A stretch of DNA of 64,000 nt from Cordylochernes scorpioides (Eukaryota > Arthropoda > Arachnida > Pseudoscorpiones > Chernetidae): contig CP092872.1 of NCBI GenBank assembly GCA_030710605.1, positions 3,766,562-3,830,561 on the forward strand, given 5' to 3'. The position numbers and the translations under genes were made by a program. Below are positions 31,646-39,849 of the stretch, one piece after another (positions within the stretch are counted from its first letter, which is position 1; every line of letters starts with the position of its first letter). The notes below the pieces were generated by a model. The model worked only from the letters and a program-made list of their open reading frames with translations, was not told the DNA's origin and searched no databases.

Positions 31646-32440
31646 ATGAAGAAGTTTTACCTTATATAATGTATATCGGGATTGAGACAATAACTCTGAA
31701 AGATATTACAGTGACCTTTATTGAAGACACACAAATATACACTCATGGACAAAACTTAAGGAAGTTGTACCTTTCAGCATGTATATTGGGATTCAGACAA
31801 TAACTCTGATAGATATTACAGTGACCTTTATTGAAGATACACGAGATAACCAATATACACTCATGGACAAAACTTAAGGAAGTTGTACCTTTCAGCATGT
31901 ATATTGGGATTCAGACAATAACTCTGAAAGCTATTACAATGACCTTTATTGTAGACACACGAGATAACCAATATACACTCATGGACAAAACTTAAGGAAG
32001 TTGTACCTTTTAGCATGTATATCGGGATTGAGACAATAACTCTGAAAGATATTACAATGACCTTTATTGTAGACACACGAGATAACCAATATACATTCAT
32101 GGACAAAACTTAAGATAGTTGTACCTTTCAGAATGTATATCGGGATTCAGACAATAACTCTGAAAGCTATTACAATGACCTTTATTGTAGACACACGAGA
32201 TAACCAATATACATTCATGGACAAAACTTAAGATAGTTGTACCTTTCAGAATGTATATCGGGATTCAGACAATAACTCTGAAAGCTATTACAATGACCTT
32301 TATTGTAGACACACGAGATAACCAATATACATTCATGGACAAAACTTAAGATAGTTGTACCTTTCAGAATGTATATCGGGATTCAGACAATAACTCTGAA
32401 AGCTATTACAATGACCTTTATTGAAGACACACGAAATAAC
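31646..32440 (+). repeat. 118-bp satellite, about 6.5 units
   Basis: A regular 118-bp period (ATGGACAAAACTTAAG at 31745, then every 118 bp). Landmarks: CACTCATGGACAAAACTTAA, GTATATCGGGATT, AACTCTGAAAGATATTACAG, ACACGAGATAACCA. The ACACTCATGGACAAAACTTA block resembles the end of a Tc1-type transposon and occurs singly at 35086, inverted at 38306, and in a small foldback inside the 46.7-kb Helitron, so the satellite probably arose from element ends. Other arrays: 53650-54205 (minus), 57480-58130, 60120-60780, 63788-64000. Confidence 0.9.
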
Positions 32441-32999
32441 CAAGTGTGAACAAAATTGCCTTTGTGTCTACTTAAAAAATAGACGACCGATGACATAAAA
32501 ATATGAAACTTATTTAAGATTTGTCCATTAATATATTCACATTTCCCTATAACAAAATGTTACAGCCGAAAATATCTTTATTTATGTCAACACTTTTTAT
32601 AAATTTAATATTTTCTTTTAATTACTCTGCTTATTATTTTGTGTACATATACCCACACGTTTGCCATAATTACAATATATATGCATATGAAAATTTGCCA
32701 TTAGTTTTGAAACATAATAAAAAATTAGGTTTTCTAATTTAATGGAATTATAATCTTTATTTTTCATTCAAAAATAGAAATTTCTTTAAAAATTTCATTA
32801 ATAATAGTATAACACCAAACATTGTTATCTGTGAATAAAGAAAATAAACTCGTATATAAGATATATATATTTCCATATTAACATGTATCTTTATTATACT
32901 TTCTTATCCCTAATTTAATTACCCATTCCTCAACCAAAATAATTTATATTATACATCTTATATAAAGAAAAGAGATTTTCTGCTTGTATTTAATTATCT
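32441..32999. other. AT-rich intergenic DNA, no gene seen
   Basis: The 73-codon frame at 32521-32742 is low-complexity (Phe, Tyr, Asn) without a motif. Confidence 0.5.
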
Positions 33000-33330
33000 T
33001 GAGGATTATACTATGGTAATGCAGTCGTGGTTAAAATCTTGAAAGAATAATAATAAAATAGTTTTGATCAGAGATTTCTTTATTTGAGCTAAGAAATATA
33101 ATAAAACATAATTTGATAAAAGTACTGCCTGGCTTAAGGCGAGTAGAATAAGAAAAACAAAAGATTATTTACATATTGTACAAAAGTTTTGAGCCGGCCA
33201 GCGGGAAAGAACAACAACGAGTTTTAATAGGGGAAGCATGACCTCTGGCGGTCGATTTAACAGAGTATTTGGATCTATGAAATTCAATTTTAAATAGAAT
33301 AATATTTTAATATAACATACATATAGCCAA
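33000..33330. repeat. Dispersed repeat family D, copy 1
   Basis: About 330 bp shared with 51712-52040: TGGTAATGCAGTCGTGGTTA, GCCTGGCTTAAGGCGAGTAG, AAAAGTTTTGAGCCGGCCA and TGACCTCTGGCGGTCGATTT. It could be a solo LTR or a SINE-sized element; no inverted ends or pol III boxes were recognised. Confidence 0.65.
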
Positions 33331-34325
33331 AAGCAATATATAATTGTAATTATTATAGTTTTTAGACGAATATTTTGCATTCTTTATTATAATTAATTAA
33401 AAAACAAGCTTTTTAACGTCATATGTTAATAAATAAAATTTAAATTATTCTAAGAAATATTTTTTAAAAATTGAAACGAAATAATTTACTAAGCTAAACA
33501 TTTTAATATTTTTTACGGTTTTTATAATAATGAAACACCGAGTGAAATAAAATTAATCCAACTTCTCAGTTAATTAACACAGGGTTGCCAGTTGCTTTCT
33601 GCTCTCTCTAATGATCTGTGAAAGTTGAAAAATTCATCCATTATATTTTTTAATTAAAGAACAGAATTTATTTAAAAACATTTTACAAAGTCCCAATTAA
33701 AATTATTTTACCTGTAAATTTTACCTAAATAATTTTTTGGGAAAAATTATTTTAATAAAAACTAATTTTTTTTTTTAATTGAAAAATTATAATACAAAAT
33801 TATATATTCAAAACATTTATATATTCGTTATTTTATGATATGTAAAGAACGCATATTTAAAATAATTTTTGATTCATAATTGAATAAAATTAAACTTTTC
33901 AAGGAATAAATTTCACAGAATATTTCTAATTATTCAGTGAAGAAAGTAAAATCGTTGAAGGTTTTTGCCAGAAGGTGTTAATGTTTGTTAAACTCATAAT
34001 CCAAGGCAATTATTCGGATTGGTTTTCATATAAAATATTTGCTGAGAAGTTTTAAGAATAGTTTTTTTTTGAAAGAAGATTTATTTTCAAAGAATTCCTT
34101 AGTTCCTCTGAGAAAGAAAAAAAAAGTTTTAATTAACTAGAGGAATTGTCATTCTAAAAAGAGGCCAATTACATTCCAAACGTGATAGACCTTTCTTCGA
34201 GCATTTATTTGATAATTCCTTTGTTTTTATAGGTTTAGGAGGATAAGAAATGGTAACAGAATGATCGTTTGAATATATATAAAAAAAGCTGATACTTATT
34301 ATATGTTAATATACACTGATGAAAA
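33331..34325. other. AT-rich intergenic DNA, no gene seen
   Basis: Long A/T tracts. A short patch GGGTTGCCAGTTGCTTTCTG near 33583 is less AT-rich. No open frame over 60 codons with a motif. Confidence 0.55.
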
Positions 34326-34329
34326 AAAA

Positions 34330-34400
34330 AGTCGGTGGACGAGTGGGTAACACCCTCGATTCCCGACAGTCATGAACCGGGACTGTATCCCGCGTTAACA
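34330..34400 (+). other. tRNA-like sequence, possible SINE head
   Basis: GTCGGTGGACGAGTGGGTAA resembles an A-box region (TGGACGAGTGG is class-II tRNA-like). The 3' part GGGACTGTATCCCGCG is only a poor T-arm/B box. Probably a decayed pol III head. Confidence 0.35.
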
Positions 34401-34440
34401 TTTTGTTTAATATATGAATAACTTTCATATATTATTCAAT

Positions 34441-34659
34441 AAAAAACGAAAGAAAAAAATAAAAGATAAAAAGATCAGGTGTTGAAATTAATATTAAAAA
34501 AGGCATATCCTGACCAGGAGCACATGTGCTTTACAGAAGAGGTTGGCCAAATATCAGGGAACAGGCTAAATCAATGTTCAGTTGATTTCTGTTCCACCAG
34601 ATGGCGCTCTGCCTTCTGTAAAGCACATGTGCTCCTGGTCAGGATATGCCATTTTTAAT
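34441..34659. repeat. 219-bp foldback retroposon (family FB3) with 14-bp target-site duplication
   Basis: Perfect direct repeat ATATATTATTCAAT at 34427-34440 and 34660-34673. Arms GGCATATCCTGACCAGGAGC ACATGTGCTTTACAGAAG and inverse surround a 100-bp core (GGTTGGCCAAATATCAGGGA, GATGGCGCTCTGCC). It has a purine-rich left end (AAAAAACGAAAGAAAAAAAT). No hammerhead-like core was seen in this family. Confidence 0.8.
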
Positions 34660-34764
34660 ATATATTATTCAATGTTTCAATTATCATAAACTAGGTTGTT
34701 CTTGTTGAGCGGTACCTAATAAAGTGAGTTTGGAACCGAATACACTAATGAGTGTATAAAACAA

Positions 34765-34955
34765 GCATTAAATATTGCCTCGTGGAAAATTATGGAAGAC
34801 AAACTTCAGGATGACACAGCAATTTTAAGACAAGAACAAACTATGAATGATAAACAAAAGATAAGCAAAACGAAGAAAGTTTACAGAGTAACAAAATATA
34901 AACATAAAAAATGACTCTGTTAGTAAAGTAATAAACACGTTGCTACAATATTGTT
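34765..34955 (-). repeat. Dispersed repeat family C, copy 3
   Basis: Minus-strand match to 26890-27090 (CTCGTGGAAAATTATGGAAG, GGATGACACAGC, ACAATATTGTTAC). Confidence 0.6.
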
Positions 34956-35085
34956 ACACAAAGTTGCTGTTTAGTAGGTTTGTCAACCATACTTATTTCA
35001 TCACTTATATCTTTCCTGAACGAATCTCGATCATTAAACACGAAGGTACGTATGTAAATTATCAAAGAATTTTACTTTTTCAATC

Positions 35086-35115
35086 TACACTCATGGACAA
35101 AACTTAAGGAAGTGT
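35086..35115 (+). repeat. Single 118-bp-satellite end fragment
   Basis: ACACTCATGGACAAAACTTA AGGAAGT: the satellite's end-like block alone, in a non-satellite context. Confidence 0.6.
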
Positions 35116-35149
35116 CATATTTAAGCATAAACCATTCCTTATTTGCTTA

Positions 35150-35425
35150 TAAAATGAAAGGAATTAAAAGCACGAATGTTTCTTTTATACATAATACAAA
35201 CTTCTACTGCCCTTACTGCGATGAAAATTATATTGGGAGGGCTTGGCTCATCAGTGGTGAACCCTCCCAGCGGCCTCGCCAATTCAATCCACCAGACCGC
35301 TCCTCAGAGCTCTAATACCGTATTGGACGATTCTGCTTATATACGCAGCAGTGAAGGGTGGAATCTCAGAAATGGTTTTCAAGAAATCTATGGACATAAG
35401 CTTATAGGACAGTAGAATTACATTC
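35150..35425. repeat. Family A, longest uninterrupted copy
   Basis: Landmarks in order: AAGCACGAATGTTTCTTTTA, CTTACTGCGATGA, TGGCTCATCAGTGGTGAACC, CCACCAGACCGC, GTATTGGACGATTCTGC, GAATCTCAGAAATGG, CATAAGCTTATAGGACAGTAGAATTACA. It serves as the reference for the copies split by the Helitron (9473) and by the 115-bp array (27341). DNA from 35426 to 35730 is unassigned. Confidence 0.7.
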
Positions 35426-35734
35426 AAATAACGGCAGATTTACCATATATGTAAATTTGAACGTTTTCCTTAAATAATAAAATTAAAATGTTGTTGGGAA
35501 AAATTTATAGAATCGTAGAAGAGAAAGAAGACGGATAATTACAAAGATCCTTTATTATTTAAAGGTATTTATAAACAATGAGGAAGGACTAGAGATAACA
35601 TTATATATACAGTCTAACAGCTCTCGCCTATCAGCGGCCTGTCCTATCCAATAACCGCTAGCCAACTAACCAATCCAACAAAGCTTCGATATATAGGCAG
35701 ATATGCAAATTAATATAGACAATACTATAACAAA

Positions 35735-35930
35735 CAACAACAAAAGCCTTTATTGAGGACCACTCGTCCTATAAAGGATTCGCCAGTTTACAGAGTAATT
35801 GAAGAGAACTAAGAATACAGAGATATATGTAGTAGGTATAGTATAGTATTTTCTACACTGTGACTATATACAACAGCAGCAACAAGCCTTTTACTGGAAT
35901 CAAAGTCCCATACAGGATTCGTCATTCTAA
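35735..35930 (-). repeat. Two LINE-like 3' ends with hairpin and TTG tail
   Basis: On the minus strand, ATAGGACGAGTGGTCCTCAA is a hairpin followed by TAAAGGCTTTTGTTGTTG (35768-35738). A second, diverged end lies at 35925-35885 (TATGGGACTTTGATTCCAGT, then AAAAGGCTTG). The layout matches the LINE end at 52765-52815 (AAGACC...GGTCTTAATAAAGG and a TG-repeat tail). The body of each element is missing. Confidence 0.5.
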
Positions 35931-36064
35931 TCCTGACAAAGATTATTTACATATAATTATTTACATATAATACTATATATGTAAATGACAATACTATAAC
36001 AATATGCAAATTAAAACAGAGTATTACACCGCTGAAATATTCTAAAATTGCTCAACAAATATAT

Positions 36065-36450
36065 ACTTGTAGAATGACATTTGAAAATTATCCCGCTTGT
36101 TTTTCTTTTGAACGAAAAATAGAAATTTATTTTAAGGAGAAATAACGATTATTTCTAACTCAGGGATGAAGTATGAAAGGATGAATTGTGAAGAGTAATG
36201 ATAAATTGAAAAATAATGTGTCCAGGGATGGAATTCGAACCCAACAGTTTTCCGCTTACCGGGCAGATGCCCTGGACATCCCTGGACACTTTATTTATTT
36301 TTCCGTTTATCATTACTCTTCACAATTCATCCTTTCATACTTCATCCCTAAGGTTAGAAATAATCGTTATTTCCCATTAAAATAAATTTATATTTTTCGT
36401 TCAAAAGAAACACATGCGGGATAATTTTCAAATGTCGTTCTACAATCATA
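36065..36450. repeat. Large foldback (family FB6) with a tRNA-like core
   Basis: Arms of over 100 bp: TAGAATGACATTTGAAAATT, TTTTCTTTTGAACGAAAAAT, AACGATTATTTCTAACTCAG, GATGAAGTATGAAAGGATGA, and the inverse from 36290 to 36440. Between the arms lies a 60-base tRNA-like piece (36216-36287). The 65-codon plus-strand frame here is incidental. Confidence 0.75.
36216..36287 (-). other. tRNA-like hairpin at the centre of the foldback
   Basis: On the minus strand GTCCAGGG and CCCTGGAC (9 bp with flanking bases) would form an acceptor stem; GGGTTCGAATTCC is a B box/T arm; AGCGGAAAACTGTT could be an anticodon-arm remnant. No A box is recognised and the D arm is too short (GCATCTGCCCGGTA). It is not a functional tRNA gene by this reading. 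Confidence 0.4.
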
Positions 36451-36476
36451 AGCCGCATTATATTTTATTGTAAATA

Positions 36477-36800
36477 TGTGGCGACCGCACTTTGCTTCAG
36501 CGAACAAAGCTTCAAAACACATACGGGCAGAAAGATGGCGGCCCCACTTTGCCTCGGCAAGCACGTGTTTTGCGAACACTTCACTACGCATGCGCGGACG
36601 TCATCCAGAACTTTCTAGCTGCTGGCCACACTGCAGCGGTAAACATCTAGGGCTAAAACTCCAACGGCCGTTACTTCAACCGTTGCTTATTTTCTCTTTT
36701 TAATTTCTTGCTTTAAAATAAATTAATTTTAATTATAATTTTATCAGCAGCCTTTCCACAAGCCACACCAACCCACCATCACTTCAACAACCATCCTACA
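36477..36800 (+). repeat. Left LTR (324 bp)
   Basis: Runs from TGTGGCGACC to ATCCTACA. Compared with the right LTR it lacks about 24 bases: the right LTR has CTGGCTTCTTCCGACACACT and following bases between two CTGGC copies, so the loss looks like slippage or microhomology deletion at CTGGC. Other differences are few. Confidence 0.9.
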
Positions 36801-36857
36801 AATTGGTGAGCCGGACGACTCGAATGAAGAATTAACGGCCAACGTCAAGGGCAAATC

Positions 36858-38231
36858 TTGGAATCTCAAACATTCACGATGGAACTCACCCCATCTCAAA
36901 TATCAAAATTGATTTTTCGAGCTCCACCCTTCTTGCCCAAATACATTCCATTGTGGCTCAACCAACTGGAAGCTGCCTTTAATTTTGCAAACATCGCCAG
37001 CGACGACGATTTCAAGTATAACACAATAATCGTTAATTTGGATGAACTGGCTCTCATCTGCGTCTTCGACATTGTAGAGAACCCACCAGTTTCAGGAAAA
37101 TATGCGGCGCTCAAAGAACGACTTCTCCTGCGATTTGGCCGGTCACGCCAGGTAAGAACAGCTCAAGTCTCAGAAACTAAGCCCATTGCTGATCAGAGAA
37201 CCTCGATTATCCTGGTTGAATGGTCCAAACCACCTCCATCTCAGCACTGTGATCCCTGTACTCCCACCTCCAATAGCCTCCAACACTTGGAGCAGACGGA
37301 TTTTCCCCGTGACATGAATGTCACAACTGCCCCGGTGACTACAGTCCAGAACGTTGAAGACACCAACTCAAGCGCCAACTTTCCTTCTCTCTCCAGCTCT
37401 CTGAGTGACTCTTCATCCCTGGACTCCTCATCCTTCTACTCCAACCCTCCTTCAAACACCATCTCGTGCCCCCCTGAAACTGTTTTCTCCACCCCAGTGC
37501 ACAGTGACAAGCCCTTGCCCCAGCAGCCGCCGTCTCACGAAGAGGACTTGCCTCCATCCTGCGAGCAGAAACATCCACTCTTCCTAGAAGAAACCAATAA
37601 CGCTGCTGCAACGACTCCTCTCCACTTGCAGCCCGCCCAAACTTCGGTAACACAACCTCTCCAACCTCAAAACTCTCTCCAACAGTCATTACCTCCCATT
37701 GAAGCAAGAGTCACTACTTCCCCAATACCAATAGCTCCACCGGTACTCGCGGCGACTACACCCATCGCTGAGCAACCCATCGTGTCCCTGCAACCTAACA
37801 AAATGGTCGCCACCCATTACATCCGGACAACATTTGAAAAGGACAGGTGCCTCCCTCAAGCCCCCAAGACCAGATCCCAACCCAACAAGGCACCCTACCA
37901 AGAGTTCCCTCTACGACTACATAGGATCTTTAAAGATCCTACTGGAGGGGGAGTAGTGTGGCGACCGCACTTTGCTTCAGCGAACAAAGCTTCAAAACAC
38001 ATACGGGCAGAAAGATGGCGGCCCCACTTTGCCTCGGCAAGCACGTGTTTTGCGAACACTTCACTACGCATGCGCGGACGTCATCCAGAACTTTCTAGCG
38101 GCTGGCTTCTTCCGACACACTTGATCTGGCCACACTGCAGCGGTAAACATGTAGGGCTAAAACTCCAACGGCCGTTACTTCAACCGTTGCTTCTTTTCTC
38201 TTTTTTAATTTCTTGCTTTAAAATAAATTAA
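36858..38231 (+). CDS. Gag-like protein of the non-autonomous LTR element
   Basis: 457 codons. Residues about 8-95 (MELTPSQISKLIFRAPPFLP, WLNQLEAAFNFANI, YNTIIVNLDE, then PPVSGKYAALKERLLLRF) match the N-terminal gag domain that I know from arthropod LTR elements (annotated as DUF7041 in databases). After about residue 100 the protein becomes Pro/Ser/Thr/Gln-rich, with no zinc knuckle, protease or polymerase motif. The last 90 or so codons are translated from the right LTR (from 37957), so the natural C-terminus is unclear. A second Met at codon 8 could be the start. Whether the Pro-rich part is natural or a gag-to-3'-end fusion left by an internal deletion cannot be settled here. Confidence 0.7.
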   Translation: MESQTFTMELTPSQISKLIFRAPPFLPKYIPLWLNQLEAAFNFANIASDDDFKYNTIIVNLDELALICVFDIVENPPVSGKYAALKERLLLRFGRSRQVRTAQVSETKPIADQRTSIILVEWSKPPPSQHCDPCTPTSNSLQHLEQTDFPRDMNVTTAPVTTVQNVEDTNSSANFPSLSSSLSDSSSLDSSSFYSNPPSNTISCPPETVFSTPVHSDKPLPQQPPSHEEDLPPSCEQKHPLFLEETNNAAATTPLHLQPAQTSVTQPLQPQNSLQQSLPPIEARVTTSPIPIAPPVLAATTPIAEQPIVSLQPNKMVATHYIRTTFEKDRCLPQAPKTRSQPNKAPYQEFPLRLHRIFKDPTGGGVVWRPHFASANKASKHIRAERWRPHFASASTCFANTSLRMRGRHPELSSGWLLPTHLIWPHCSGKHVGLKLQRPLLQPLLLFSFLISCFKIN

Positions 38232-38301
38232 TTTTAATTATAATTTTATCAGCAGCCTTTCCACAAGCCACACAACACCGCACATCAACAACCATTCTAC
38301 A
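37957..38301 (+). repeat. Right LTR (345 bp)
   Basis: Same ends as the left LTR, with the longer CTGGC-flanked segment retained. Preceded directly by the polypurine tract. Confidence 0.9.
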
Positions 38302-38305
38302 AATA

Positions 38306-38357
38306 TATGCATGCTGAAAAGTATACAACTTCCTTAAGTTTTGTTCATGAGTGTATA
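38306..38357 (-). repeat. 118-bp-satellite end fragment
   Basis: Minus-strand CACTCATGAACAAAACTTAA GGAAGTTGTATAC. Immediately right of the LTR element, so the LTR element may have inserted beside or into it. Confidence 0.6.
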
Positions 38358-38517
38358 CTTATTCGATGGTGATTTGGTATAAAGGTAGAGTCTCTTTGTT
38401 GACTCAAGCAAAAGGTGGTTTAAAGTTGTCAAATATAGATAAATAACAATGCTAAAATAAACATAGCTCAAAATATATCTGTGAAAAATAATTTACAATA
38501 AAAATATACAATAATAA

Positions 38518-38645
38518 TAATTAAAAAGACATATATTGGATCAAAATATCATTTATTTTACCAATATTTCAGTTGGTTGAACGCCAACCTTTATTACCTT
38601 GATAAAATAAATGATATTTTGATCCAATATATATGTCTTTTTATT
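38518..38645. repeat. FB4 palindrome, short copy
   Basis: AAAAAGACATATATTGGATC and its inverse with a shortened centre (CCTTTATTACCTTGATAAAA). Between 38646 and 39020 no gene is seen; a run of 12 C lies at about 38899-38910. Confidence 0.7.
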
Positions 38646-39019
38646 AAAGATATATTTATGGATTGCTCTATTTTCAAAACAATAATAATAATTAAAAATA
38701 CTCGCATCAAAGATGATGCAGCTATATACAAGTTAAATAAAAATTTGAAGAATATTGAAGTAATAATTTATTGAAAGATCCTCCCACACATAATCCTATA
38801 ACAGAGAGTTGCTGAGCGCCATCTATCTGCTTGGATAGGAACTAAACGTTATATTTTCCAGAAATGGGAAAAATGTCTTTTTTAACTAACAAGAATCGCC
38901 CCCCCCCCCCGTCTTCCAAGAATATAGAATAAACAATGACTAAATGTACCAAACCCGTTTGATCTAATTTCAACAAAAGAGACATAAAAAATTCAACTCA
39001 TTTTGCAGATTTATTTTGA

Positions 39020-39069
39020 ATTTTATATAACGTTCAATTTTTTACTGGACACTGTAACATTAGATCATA
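39020..39069 (+). pseudogene. LINE remnant, left part, split by the gypsy element
   Basis: The reading FTGHCNIRS up to 39069 continues, after removal of the gypsy element and one copy of CATA, as YLYKVRKTDSPKCSCG from 44206. An LTGH....YL...... SP.C.CG pattern is typical of the C-terminal region of LINE polyproteins. Upstream, the frame has a stop (TGA) within about 45 bases, so only a short piece of the LINE is left of the insertion. Confidence 0.65.
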
Positions 39070-39289
39070 TGTAGGCGCCATCCCGACCAGAGAGCCACAG
39101 ATAAACAGATTATAAACGCACAGAATATAGAATCCGAGCTCCCCAGTAGAAGGAATACCCGGAAGACGACGGTACTCTCTGTTATATGTGTTGTTCACTA
39201 TTATGATTTTGTTTTAATAAACGCTACTAAATTATTTCATTGGATCCTCTCTTTCTTTTCCCAGTAAGAAACGCCTACGGAAGCCAACA
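39070..39289 (+). repeat. Left LTR of the gypsy element (220 bp)
   Basis: TGTAGGCGCC to AAGCCAACA. Contains TTTTAATAAACGC (possible polyadenylation signal AATAAA) at about 39215. After it comes GAAATTCAGAAGTGGGATGG, the expected position of the primer-binding site; I could not name the tRNA. Confidence 0.95.
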
Positions 39290-39419
39290 GAAATTCAGAA
39301 GTGGGATGGTCCTGAAGAAAATTGAAGATTCACTGGAATAATTTGGAAACGAGAAGGACGTGGCGCGGTGACCGATCAACGTAAGAGGAGTTGCATGGTA
39401 TGTACGAAATTTAATTACC

Positions 39420-39720
39420 TATTCCTAAAAGTATTATTGCAAGTCATCTCGATAAAAGTATTATCGCAAAGTATCGCGGTAAAAGTATTATTACAAGTCA
39501 CCTCGACAAAAGTATTATCGCAAAGTATCGCGGTAAAAGTATTATTACAAGTCACCTCGACAAAAGTATTATCGCAAAATCTCGCGGTAAAAGTATTATT
39601 GCAAGTCATCTCGATAAAAGTATTATCGCAAAGTATCGCGGTAAAAGTATTATTGCAAAATCATCTCGATAAAAAGTATTATCGCAAAGTATCGCGGTAA
39701 AAAGAAAAAAAAAAAGTATT
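39420..39720 (+). repeat. 27-bp minisatellite in the gypsy leader
   Basis: About ten units of 27 bp that alternate between two types (AAAAGTATTATCGCAAAGTA TCGCGGT and AAAAGTATTATTACAAGTCA CCTCGAC), giving a 54-bp dimer. Because 27 is a multiple of three, the frame 39368-39700 stays open (KVLLQVISIKVLSQSIAV pattern). It precedes gag; I think the frame is a by-product. Confidence 0.85.
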
Positions 39721-39849
39721 GTCTCAAAATTACTAAAGAAAAGTTGATTTCGTTTAGAGAAATAATTGAAACAGTACGTATCTGGTTTAGTCAGTTTTAT
39801 TTGTTTATTTTAAAATTTTTTGCTTTGTTCATTTTTCCTTTTGAAAAAC

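Larger units (their letters stand above)
36477..38301 (+). mobile_element. Gag-only LTR retrotransposon, 1825 bp
   Basis: The two LTRs start TGTGGCGACCGCAC and end CTACA; the 4-bp duplication AATA is at 36473-36476 and 38302-38305. Just inside the left LTR is AATTGGTGAGCCGGACGA, which begins with TGG as a tRNA primer-binding site should. Just before the right LTR is the purine tract GGAGGGGGAGTAG. There is one long frame (gag-like) and no protease, reverse transcriptase or integrase, so it must be mobilised in trans. It sits next to the FB6 foldback. Confidence 0.9.

Noticed and set aside
37339..37707. 122-codon minus-strand frame inside the gag-like region
   Set aside because: Shadow of the Pro/Ser-rich plus-strand frame.
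38899..38910. Run of 12 C residues
   Set aside because: Unusual in this AT-rich DNA but most simply a slippage tract or sequencing homopolymer; no context.
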